Assembly (NCBI RefSeq): GCF_036370855.1
Contig: NC_088108.1
Span: 14,407,448 to 14,471,447, forward strand
Direction of reading: 5' to 3'
From: Dromaius novaehollandiae
Taxonomy: Eukaryota > Chordata > Aves > Casuariiformes > Dromaiidae
Length of the DNA: 64,000 nt
Shown: piece by piece, positions 9,936 to 19,905 of the stretch
Layout of the letters: each line of letters starts with the position of its first letter
How positions within the stretch are numbered: the stretch's first letter is position 1
Translations under genes and position numbers: made by a program
The notes under the pieces: generated by a model
What the model saw: the letters and a program-made list of their open reading frames with translations, nothing else
The model's database searches: none
What the model was told of the DNA's origin: nothing

Positions 9936-12900
9936 AGGCACGAGGGTGGTGCGCGGCAGCGCCGGAAGGGCCGTCGTTCCCGGGAAGGCTGCCCTGGGCA
10001 GCAGGCGGGCTGCAGCTCTCCCGGCGCTGCCCGGCCAGCCCCCCCTCGGGGTCACAAGGCTGCCGGTCTTTGTTGCTTGAACGGTTGTTAAAGCCCCTGT
10101 GTTAGTCAGAAATGTCAGCCGTGATCCTCAGGACTGGGTCTGCTTCTCAGCCCATCTCTGTCTTTAAGCAGAAGCATAAGAGAACAGAAGAGCGAGGAAG
10201 CTGAATGCAACACAGCCTGTTCTCTCTGGTTCCCCTGGTAAAACTATGAAAGAAGAACCAAAGGAAAGAGAGGGAGAGAGAAAACAGTGCCAGGCTATTT
10301 TCCATGCTGTGCAGTCCTTCCTGAGTCCACAGGAACAGCTTTCCAGTAACAAACCATCCACCCGTGTAGTCTCACGCCCCACCTTGCCAGCATCCCCTGT
10401 GCCAGAAAATGGAGCTGTGGCTGGCAAAGTAGCCCCGGGGCAAGGGGCAGAAGCTGCTTTTTTCTCAGGGCAGGTGTACAGAACTGGTTCTGATGTTTGA
10501 TGTGAGACTTGAGCACATATTTAACTTTACTTAGGCAGCCCTGTTATCCTTGGCTAGTGCCTTCCTCAGCAGGACTGTGCAAATGCCAGTTCAGCTGTTC
10601 ACCTCCCTGTAATAACGAATGAAGGTGGCACAGATGAGGTTTGGTGGGACCATGATTGCTGTGATCTTCTCAGTACAAACAGGCAGGTTAAACCAGGGAA
10701 GGGGCAAGTAGTTCCTGCTTTTGTCACTGTTCCTGGCCGAAACTCGGAATTACCCTGCTGCCTTGTTGTCTGGTCCTCTTTTGTGTTAGCCGCTCTGTCC
10801 CACGGTTGTCCCGGTCTTGAATCTGCAAAAGACAATCCAAGATGTCCCAGAGGACAGAAGAGCTTCTGCAGAGCCAGGAGGCACCTGCTGCAGAATAGGA
10901 GAGTCCTGGTTTGTGTGCGTATCACTAGTCAAAAACTGCTGTCGGTGCAAATTCTGCCCAAACAAATTCTTGAAATCAACAGTTGAATGGGAAAGTGTTG
11001 ATTTCAATGCAACTTTTCAATGGGGGGGAGGGAGGGAGGACAGCAGTGTTTTTTGCTTTTGGCTAGTGTTTGAAATTGCCTTAGAAAAAATATTTTAATT
11101 AAATCGTATTGTACAATATGCAAGTTAAAGTGAATTGAAAGGATAAAGTTGAAAGGAAATCTGTTGAGGGAGCTGCTAATTGAAGGAGTTTTGAATTTGT
11201 CTTGTAAGAAACATCAACATTTTAGTTCTCCTTGTTCTGATTTGGAACGAGTCTCCCCTAACTGTTGGAGTTTCCCACTGAGCAGATGTTCAGTTCCTAA
11301 TTTGTGCTTTATCAGCAAATACTTCAATTTCCAAGACTGTGTCCCTTCCCAGCTGGAGGAGCCAGCAAAGCCTTGGTGAGTCAGGGCTCGCCTCTGCCAG
11401 CAGCATAGATAGACCCGTGCCCAGATGCTCCTGCAGCCGCAGTTAGGAGTTTGCTCCTTTGGCAGTGTGAGGGCTGCACTTCCTTAGGTAACATCCTGAT
11501 TAAATAAGCCCCCAAATCCCCTGATAAATGCTCACGCATTAAATTAATCCATGCACTGATATTTGCTGAGGCTTTAAGTGAGTAATGGGGAGGAAAATAA
11601 AGGCAACGTATGCCTCTGAAATACGCTCTATGCAAAGGCGACACCAGGGCCCAATGCAATTTTTCCTGTGCCTACTGCTAGTGAATAACTCGCCAGAAAA
11701 AAACCTGGGGTGGGTGAGTAAGAGCTTGTGGTGTCTGGCTTTTATTTTTCTGCTTGCATGGCAGCTGACATATGTCCTCTTAGAGCCGTACTGAGCTGAA
11801 CAGCAGGGATTATGTGCTGCATCCAGGAGAACTGTAGGGCCAGAGCATTGCAGGGTGACCATGAGGTAGCTAAATGCAGAGTTGCGATATAACACACAGC
11901 ATCTGGGTGATGCAGGAAAGCCGGTCAGCAGTTGATCAGGTTTAGGAGCACTGGGAAGATGCTTCCCAGTTCCCTTCGCTCTGGCCAGCATGAGTAACGT
12001 ACAAGTGCCTGCTGGCACGGCGGGTTCAGCGCAGATCACTGCTTAGCCCAGGATGCGTTTGCAGAGGCGCGGAGCTGCCTGGCTGGCGAGAGGGCTCTGT
12101 CCCTGCAGAGACCATAATCTGGATAGAGGCGTGTTTAGCACGGTGGCCTCCTGACCCTGCCGTGCCGCTGCTTGCCGGAGGCAGAGGGCTTTATTCTCAC
12201 CTTATCTATAGTTAGCGTGTTTGTACTGGAGCTCTTTGCACCTCTTGGCACATTGAAGGGAGGAAAAAAAAGATTTTTGGCAGCTCCTTTTCAGCAGTCA
12301 GTGGCCAGAGGTTCATGCCCGATAGTTGTGCCTGGCCGCTGCAGATTTGAGCCCCCCCCGGGCTGCATTGCCCGGTGTGCCTGATGTGAGGTGTCACGGA
12401 GCGGATATGTCACAACGAGCTGTGTTTGTGCTGGCTGCTGCTTGGCAGCACTGTTCCAAGGTGCAGCAACGTAATGAGATACATAAAAGAGAAAAGGCAG
12501 TTAAGTGTGCAATAACATCACAATAAAAGTAAAACTGAGCATTAATGAAAAATCTGAACACACTATAAATGTGGTGCAGTCAAACGCTCCCACTACCCTG
12601 GGCCTCAGCATGTGAACTTGATAATAATTCCTGGCAGTGTCATCACCAGGACGAAGTGAGGGCCTAACTGTCTGGAAAAAGACACTTGGAAAATGTGGAT
12701 TTGAGATGTCAGGAAAGCTTCTGCTGTGTGGGTGTCCCCAAGCTGGCGTGGACAGGGGAGCAGGGCAGGAGGTGATGGTCCCCTGTGGCTGGGGTCCGTA
12801 TGAGGCAAAGGCACACTGGGATGATAGCAGTCACTTTGGAAGTGTTTTTTTTTCCATTGCTGGAAGGTGCTGAAGGCCCTTGGGAGCTGCTGGATGTGGC

Positions 12901-13348
12901 GTGAACGTGGGTGTGCGTGTGCGTGCACATGCCTGTGCCATGCAGGCCTTCCCGGCTCCATCCGTAGCGGTGTCGGGCTGCTCCTGCCACAGCGACGTGG
13001 CCAGGAGCCGTGTTTGCTGCATCCTCGCAAGACTTGGCCAGCTTGCAACTGGGCAAGAAGGACTGGATCAGTGTCTGTAGAGGGGGTAAAAGGCAGGGAG
13101 GTGGTTTATCTCAGACGCTTGGCTTTGCTCCCGTGCTGCACGCTCTGGGGCCAGTGGTGAGCGGGGGGTGGCGCTGCCTTTGGTCGCTCCGTGGTCTTTG
13201 GGACGTCAAACACCAGACCCCAGAAATGCTGACTTCTGGCTACCTGAGCAAAACACCGTTTGGGTGACCTGCTGGGGAAAAAGTGGAAGAAGTTGGTTGC
13301 TTTCCTCCTAGTAAATAATAAAACCTCTTTTCTCCTCTCTGCCCCCAG

Positions 13349-13390
13349 CAGGTGCTGGAGACGCTGCGGCCCCGCTGCCCCGTGGAGGCC
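13349..13390 (+). other. GABRA3: GABRA3 exon 2, 5' untranslated part
   Basis: The exon begins after a pyrimidine-rich tract and the acceptor CCCCCAG (AG at 13347-13348). A second CAG follows immediately, so splicing could also start the exon at 13352 (a NAGNAG acceptor). The 42 bases before the ATG are open in the coding frame, so an upstream in-frame start in another exon cannot be excluded, but the ATG at 13391 is in an excellent context. Confidence 0.7.
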
Positions 13391-13479
13391 ATGGCGCTGC
13401 TGCTCCCGGGACCGGCACCGCTCCCGCTCGCCAGCCTGGGCGTCCTGCTCCTGGTCACTGCTCTCCCTGCCGACGCCGG
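13391..13479 (+). CDS. GABRA3: GABRA3 exon 2: initiator Met and signal peptide
   Basis: This exon encodes the first 29 residues and two bases of Gly30. The start was chosen because GAGGCCATGG is a near-ideal Kozak context and because the peptide is a typical secretory signal: a short Met-Ala start, then a hydrophobic core around Leu16-Ala24 (SLGVLLLVTA) and a small-residue end (ADA) suited to signal peptidase. The donor is GG|GTAAGG at 13480, phase 2, and joins in frame to the exon at 17624. The sequence is GC-rich and lies in a second CpG-rich block. Compared with the human alpha-3 N-terminus as I know it, roughly 17 residues between the signal peptide and the LSxKH motif are absent. Signal sequences diverge fast, so assignment rests mainly on position and splice phase. 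Confidence 0.8.
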
Positions 13480-13588
13480 GTAAGGCGGCAAGAGCCTGCG
13501 CCCTTCCCCGGGGCCGGCGGTCCCCCGCTGAGCCTCGTCCCCCTTCCCTCCGAGGCCTGCTGGTGCCTCGCTTCAGCTGGCCTCCCCC

Positions 13589-13606
13589 GGGGGGGGGGGG
13601 GGGGGG
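13589..13606 (+). repeat. G18 homopolymer next to exon 2
   Basis: Five C are followed by eighteen consecutive G, about 110 bases downstream of the exon 2 donor. It is the longest G run in the window and a potential G-quadruplex in the nascent intron. Exact length is uncertain for sequencing reasons. Confidence 0.9.
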
Positions 13607-13847
13607 AAGGAGCGGGAGGAGCGGGAGGAGCAGTGGCCGCCTCTCCCTGCTGCTGGGGCTCCCGCGTCTCTGGTGGCCAGGAAACGTGACACGTGGCCCT
13701 CCTCCCTGTCCCCGTGCCTCTCGCCTGGGGACGGCGCGCTCCCTCGCCACGGAGCTCGCTGATGTACGTTAGCGTTATTTGAGGTCCTGTGGAGGCAGGT
13801 GCTATATGCTGAGGAGACATGCAAATAATACATGACTTATATATATT

Positions 13848-13862
13848 AAAAAAAAAAAAAAA
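13848..13862 (+). repeat. A15 tract after TATATAT
   Basis: A short AT alternation runs directly into about fifteen A. It may be the tail of an old retroposed sequence, but no body is recognisable upstream. Confidence 0.8.
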
Positions 13863-16079
13863 GCTTAAAAGCCTTGAGCATGCCAGGTGCAGACACACAA
13901 ACTGTCTGCTGAGTACACGTCCAGCAGCAATCAAAGATTTTAGCGTATGAAAGAGTGTCTGTGCTGCCCCTCTCCCTTAACCCTTCTGCGTGCAGTCATC
14001 CATCCAGGCGCGCCCTCCGCCCGACTCTCGCCGGCCCCCTTCCTCTGCCTGCCCCTGTCCGTGCACGGGCAAACGCGTCCTGCGCACACCGGGACGTGGC
14101 TCCAGTCCCACGCCGCCCCTGCGGCAGCACGTGCCTGGGGATCGCTGCCCGGCTGTGTCCCGGGGCCCGCGGCAGGGCTCGCACCGCGTGCGGCCACGCG
14201 TCCTGTCCACGGTGCCTGCCGGGCGGCCCACTGCTCCCACCGGCCCCGCCACGGTTCTGCCAGCTCGTCCCTCCCCGGCCCCTATCTCCCATTGCGCAGG
14301 GAAGGCTCCGGTCGGCTCCGGGATTCGTTTCCTTGATTGAATACGAGGAGACCCTCGTTAGTGTGCCGCTGTGGGAGCCGGCTCCCCGGAGAGCGTGCGC
14401 GCAGGGAGAGGTAATGACTTCTACCTGAGCCTCTCCTAATTAAATTCACTTAAACCTCTTTCTTAAGTTAAAAGCCTAAGGGCTTTTAATTATTTTAAAA
14501 CCATGAGCCACATATAACTACATATAACTTCGCAGTTCCTTTGCCTTCTTTGCTGGGGCTTTGCCAGGGATAAATGAGACCCGTTTTCCCCCTCGCTAAA
14601 GGGCAGCTTTGGCTCTGTGTTAAGATGAGCTGAGCCCCTCCAGGCTGCAGCTGGACCGGGGAAGTGCCATAGATCAGTGCAGGGGGAGACGCTGCTGGCT
14701 GTTCCCCGTCATCTCCGTTCCCTCTCCCTGCCTGCACCGCTTTTCCCTGGTCCCTTCTGGGCAAATCCCATGGCGCTCATGCTGAAGTCAATCTCCGTGT
14801 GGGGCTAAGTAAAACAGTTTTGAAATTTGTAAACTCATTTCCCCCACTGCTGCTGAGCCTCCACCAGGAGTTCCTTCACACAAATCTGCCCTCTTGCTCT
14901 TTATATTACAGGAAATTTCTAAAGATAGCTTATGAAACATTAACGAGTGAGCTTTCATGAGCAAGCTAGCTATTCATAAGTTACAGGGTGTTGCATACCC
15001 ATCAGCAGACACTGGTACAGATCGCTTTTAACCATGGTGTCGTTGAATGCGGTACAGTGCAAGCTTCACCAGCTCCGGTCGGCGTTTGCTGGGATTCCTC
15101 AAAATTGTACTTCTCCGCAGAGAGCCGAGATATTTTCAGTTTGTTTTGCGCTCGATGCCAGAGGGAAAGCGAAAATCACTGTTTCGTTCTGAATGGGTGG
15201 TCTCAAAAGCTGTGATGCCGTTCATAATGCTGAAGTGCTTTGATGTTTCAGAGCTGACATATTGCCTGGGAGCTGGAGGTTGCTGTTTTCTCCACTGTGC
15301 CTTATGGGAGCTGTAGTTTGAGCACTTCGTGCCCTCATTTGGCTTTTGTTGGCTGAGCTTTGTGGCGTGAACACTTCTCCCGGGACAGTGGGGGTTGCCT
15401 GGCTAAAAACTGGAGAAGCCTAATGAGAAGTGGGATCTGATCCCTGGGGAAATGGACCTCAAGCACTTGAAATGCAATCTCCTCAAGTGTTTGGTCACTG
15501 ATGCAGATGCAAATTAATGCCAAACTTGCCCCAAATGGAATATTTCAATTAGGTTCAGCATGCTGAATAGTTTTGATTCAGTCTGACACTAAAAATACCC
15601 ACAGCCTTCCCCTCTTCCATTTTTTTCTGGTAGAAAATATATATATTTTTTTTCTTTTCGAGGCTGGATTTTCTGTTGGGAAAACGTGTGGATAGACACC
15701 TCTGAGCCAGCTCTGCTACTTCTCACCCCTGCTAACCCTTCACAGAGTGTTTGCAGATAGACCTGTGATGTCAAGGGTAACCAGTCTGAGCAGAGGGGTA
15801 CTGCAGGATTAAGCGTTGACCTGCTTAGCTGGTATTCCCCCTTCCTTTTCCCCCCGCCCAATTGCCTCCTGGTTTCTGCTTTTTCCTGCCCAGAAACTTC
15901 GAAATACGACACAACAGAGGGGTTTTTAGTATGTATAATCAGACGAGTGTCTCTTGAGAGAATGTTTCCTGTGAAGTTTTTGGATCGCAGCTGCCACAGC
16001 TGCAATTTGTGGCAACTCAGAGGTTGGGAGAGACCTTCACTTTCCGGAAACATGCCCAAATCCTCGCGAGCCCCTCCGG

Positions 16080-16480
16080 TCACTCTGAGCTGTGGCCGTG
16101 GGGATTTCGCTGGGCGAGAAGTCACTTCCCCAAGCCGGGGGCTTGTCCCGCGTGCGCAGCGGAGCCGTCGGAGAGGGAGGAGACGGGCCGGAGCAGAGCG
16201 CTCCTGGGGCTGCCGGCGCCTCCCGAGCCGGCCCGCGGTGGGGGGCCAGCCCAATGGGCGCCCGGGTTCGGTCGGTGCCTCTGTGGCTTTTGCTGTGTTT
16301 GCTCATGTGAATCAAGGCGATGCTCCCCTGTCACTTACGTCCCCGGCAGCAGCACGGCGCGGCCCGCCAGCCCTGCTGCCCCCACCTGAGGAGGCCCCTG
16401 AGCCGCTGCTGGCGAGCCGTCGGCCCCGGCAGCCTGTCGTCCTGCCTGGCTGGGTTTCTGCAGCGGTCGCGCTGCCTGTC
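16080..16480. promoter_or_regulatory. CpG-rich block in intron 2
   Basis: About 400 bases are rich in CpG words (GCGTGCGCAGCGGAGCCGTCGG-like and GCCCGCGG) in otherwise moderate-GC intron sequence, 1.1 kb before exon 3. It may be an alternative promoter or simply a GC-rich patch. No initiation signal or donor-bounded coding exon that fits GABRA3 was found in it. Confidence 0.35.
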
Positions 16481-17623
16481 TACGCTGCGTCGTCTCTTTT
16501 GCCTTTGTTGGTGTCTCTTTTTTTCCCTTTTCCATCTTTCCTGCGGCGTCTCTAGGTTTTTCTTGTGGTTTTCTGTGTTACTTGATCTGCCCTTTCCATT
16601 TGGTTTGGTCCTAACGGCTATTTCTGCTGGGGAACGCTGTGCTGGGAGCCGCAGGACTTTCCGAGAGGCTTTACAGCTGCACAGCGCGGGTCTCTGGGCT
16701 GTCGAGATGCTTCCAGCCTCTTCTCTTAGAGACGGCTGGTTTCCACAGGATTTGTAGGCTCCTGTCTTGTTGATTGAAAGGACGATGCAAAATGCAAATG
16801 TGTTATTTGAACCTCTTGGGCTTGCAGAATTGCATTGGAGATTTTGTTTGGTGAGACAAGTTTTGTTTGAGAAATTTGCTACTTATTTTGTTCCACCTGG
16901 GGTAGAAAATACTCTGAGGAAATCATCTTATTTGGGGGCTTCCAGGCTTCTTGCATCGAACAGAGATAGGAACATGAAAACTCATTTGATTTTATAAACA
17001 GGGAAGGTTCACCAAACTACAGAAACGGTTCACAGGGAGTTTTAATGATGGATTCAAGCTCCCAGCCTGCTTTACTTATTTCCTATTTTTCTGCCTGCCT
17101 CCCCTCCGAGCAGGAGCAGGGTAATTGAGAATTACTTGATATGGTAAATAACTCGCCCAGTAAACGACTGGCATCGTTTATGCCACGTCTCCTACAAGGA
17201 GAAGCTGGCACTGGAATAACTGAGGTTTGCAAAGCCTCTGGCTCCTAAGGTTTTCTCTCTCAGGGTGCTGGCTGAGGGGTGCAGGGGCAGGGTGTCCTTA
17301 AAAACAGGGCTCCGAGACCGTGCCCTGTGGTGCCGCTCGTGCGGAGCGCGGGAGCTCGGGGAGGGGAGCTGCGGGACCCTTCAGCCTTCTCGGTGGTGGC
17401 CGAGGCGGGGACGGGAGTGGATTTGGGGCTCCCTGCGACAAGTCTCGTACATGCGTCACCCTGCCGCGGGCGTGCTGCATCCTGCAGTCCAAGGCCACGC
17501 CGCAGTGGCAGGCCGTGGCGTGAACAGGCATCCTTTTATTTTCAGTTTAAGTGCTCAGAGCAGGTAAAGAATAGGTTTCTCTTCTGATTGTATTTTTTCT
17601 CTCCTTTTTTCCCCGTGTGCCAG

Positions 17624-17745
17624 GCTTTCGCAGAAGCATGTTTCAGACGTTGTTGATGACAGCAAAGATAACATCACCATTTTCACCCGCATCCTGGACA
17701 GGCTGTTGGATGGATACGACAACCGCCTGAGGCCTGGGCTCGGAG
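17624..17745 (+). CDS. GABRA3: GABRA3 exon 3: mature N-terminus
   Basis: 122 bases complete Gly30, encode residues 31-70 and give the first base of Asp71. The start of the exon ([16 protein letters not shown]) resembles the alpha-3 N-terminus, and the rest ([20 protein letters not shown]) is the conserved N-terminal helix of GABA-A alpha subunits. Asn46-Ile-Thr is the N-glycosylation site matching Asn10 of mature alpha-1. The acceptor is TGCCAG after a T/C tract and the donor is GGAG|GTCAGT, phase 1. The segment lies outside the cell or in the ER lumen and contributes to subunit assembly. The LDRLLDG wording (Arg, where alpha-5 has Gly) and the LSxKH start favour alpha-3 over its paralogues. 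Confidence 0.95.
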
Positions 17746-19769
17746 GTCAGTTGAGTGGAGGGGATGATGTTTTCTACTGCATAGTTTTAGAAACAAGTGT
17801 CTACACAGATGAGACTTGGAGGCATTTTTAACGAGCCCGATCCTGCAGGGAGGAGAGGCTGTTTCAGTGCCGCAGCCAGTCTGTTGCTGGTTTCCCCGTT
17901 TTCAGTCCGTGCTATCTCATGCTTTGATATTTTGTGAGAGGAGAGGTGCAAGTCTCTACAACTGTTGTGGCCTTCTGTGATGTTACATTGATAGACTTGT
18001 AGATGGAGCAAATATAATACTTATTTCCACTACTTTTATGGTGTTTAGCATTTCATAAATTATGACACCTCCAGTTTGCAGGACCTTCAACTCATGCTGC
18101 ATCGTTCTTACCAAAAGGCATCAGTGGGGTTTGCTGCAGAGCTTTTCCCTTAATATCTGTTCAGCTGTTTCCTATTTAGCAGTTACCTGGGGAATTGTTC
18201 TCTGAGTGTGGGTGTAGTACCGGCCAGTCAGACTGACTCCGGTGTGTCCTGAGGTGGCTCTAGTGTCCCTACCACTATTGCTACTGCTGCTAAGTTTCTC
18301 TGCAAGCTCCCGCAGATGTGTAAGGTGCTTTAGAAAGGTAAGCAAAACCATAGTAGTCACCTTCCTTTCCTTCCTTCCAGTGCTTGCGATGTGCACGTAG
18401 CGTGAGATAAGGAGGTGGAAGCAACAGGGGGATGTGTGAGGAAGATGAACGTGAGCTTTCTTGGTGAGATGAGTGAGTTAGTGAGGCTTGGACATGCTCA
18501 ATTATCTTGGTGGGTTTTTTTCCTGGGGCATTGCCCTAAGATGCCTTTCTCTCTTCCCAGCTCATTGCCACTTGCGTGCTGTGGCCCGTTGCCTCTCGTC
18601 GGTCTAGGAGTGCTTTAGCCCCAAGCAGACACCATGCAAAATCTAGGCGAGGAGGGTTTCTCCAGTGAGCATCCTTACCCCTGATAGCCTGCCAGGCTGC
18701 AGGGCCCAGAAGGGAGGGGATTACTGTATCTGCATAGGCCATCCATCAGGTTTATTGCTTTTGTTGCTTGTTTCTTTCTCCAGAATTAACTGCAGTCCTA
18801 CTAATAGCTTTGCTTCCTCAAGTCTCCCCAATGGCTGTAATGATTTAACTGAAATGAGTGCTGAAAGGGGACTGAGGGGCATTTATGTTCACTCTAGGCT
18901 CAGTTGCAGACAGCCCCCCTTCCCCCATGCAAAGCGTTAACAGGAGGACTCCCAGGAGCCCCCTTGCTGTGGAAGTTAAAACCTTCCTTGGAACGTCTCT
19001 GCTCTGATGCTTTAGATCCTTTAATGGTGTGCTTAACATAATAAATTGCCTTTGCCTGAACCAGACCTCCTGTGTTCAGTCAAAGACCGCTTTCACCCCC
19101 TCTCTCTCCTCGTGGGGGACTCTTGCAGCAGCACCAGGTGGGAGGTTTGGACAGAGGCTGGGGGGACTCTGGGCTGGCAGTGAGTTGTCCTCAGTATGCG
19201 AGTGTGTATGGGGGAGTTCGGCTAGCCAGGCTTCCTCCACCCGTAGCCGGATCTGCTTCCTCCCTGGGTCTGGCATCTCATTCCTTGGAGGTCTGTCAGG
19301 GACCACTGCCAGGACAGGCACCAGAGAGACCTCGCACAGTGCCTCTGGTGACTCGAGAAGCAGAAATGATCCTATTGCAGACTGTAGAGAGACTTAGCAG
19401 TTAATCAGATGTTTTGGGGTAGTGGTCAGAAAAGATGGGCTCCTGTTCTCCCAGGTTAGCTGAGCGCTGTGAAAGGGATCGGTTTGCTTCTGTTTAAATT
19501 AGTGACTGCACTACTAGTTGATTCAGTGACTTACAAGGTCCTTTGGTGTAGTGATGAGACAGCAATGCGCAGTCCCTGCAGACCTGCCGCTGGCTCTCCC
19601 CATGTTCCTTCAGGAATATCTTCCCCTTGCTTTTCTTTCTCAGACACCAGGAGAAAGCGTTCATTGGTGTTTGTGGAAAGGGCAGATGTCACGGTGTTGC
19701 TGTGCCTGTGCACAGGCTGATTGGAAGAGGGCCCGACTGAACTAGTGGGTAGCTGGGAAGCAGGATGTG

Positions 19770-19905
19770 CAGGCTCACTCCTTAGCCTCAGTTTCCCAGT
19801 TTTCTAAATAGAAGAAAATGGTGCCTGTCCCCTAGGTCGTGGTGATGTCCAGCTGCTGTGTATTGAGAATGTAAAAATCCTCCCAAGAAAGTCAATAAAG
19901 TAGTA
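19770..19905 (-). repeat. MIR-like SINE fragment
   Basis: The plus strand reads CTTAGCCTCAGTTTCCCAGTTTTCTAAATAG and then GGTGCCTGTCCCCTAGGTCGTGGTGATG. This follows the complement of the MIR core and its 3' part (cctcagtttccc, variable gap, gcctacctcatagggttgtt). The copy is old and diverged. MIR elements are shared across amniotes. Confidence 0.55.

Larger units (their letters stand above)
3569..13348 (+). other. GABRA3: Inferred intron 1 of GABRA3
   Basis: The interval runs between the candidate donor at 3569 and the acceptor CCCCCAG ending at 13348. It contains the tail of the CpG island, a C15 run, a T-rich and pyrimidine-rich tract at 5201-5460, a degenerate minisatellite at 6057-6240 and a CR1 end at 9815-9935. 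I see no additional exon with homology I recognise. The intron is real only if exon 1 is placed correctly. Confidence 0.45.
13480..17623 (+). other. GABRA3: GABRA3 intron 2
   Basis: The intron is 4,144 bases, GTAAGG to CAG, phase 2. It contains a G18 run about 110 bases after the donor, an A15 run at 13848-13862, a CpG-rich block at 13990-14430, a hairpin at 14468-14489, a ZNF143-like word at 15305-15317, a further CpG-rich block at 16080-16480 and three perfect ATGCAAAT octamers (13819, 15507, 16792). No extra exon is recognisable. Confidence 0.85.

Noticed and set aside
13106..13934. Minus-strand open frames of 214 and 159 codons across exon 2
   Set aside because: They are shadows of GC-rich sequence and the G18 run, antisense to a well-supported coding exon.
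15589..16555. About 200-codon open frames on both strands in intron 2
   Set aside because: Composition-driven, with no domain, no codon pattern and no fitting splice sites.
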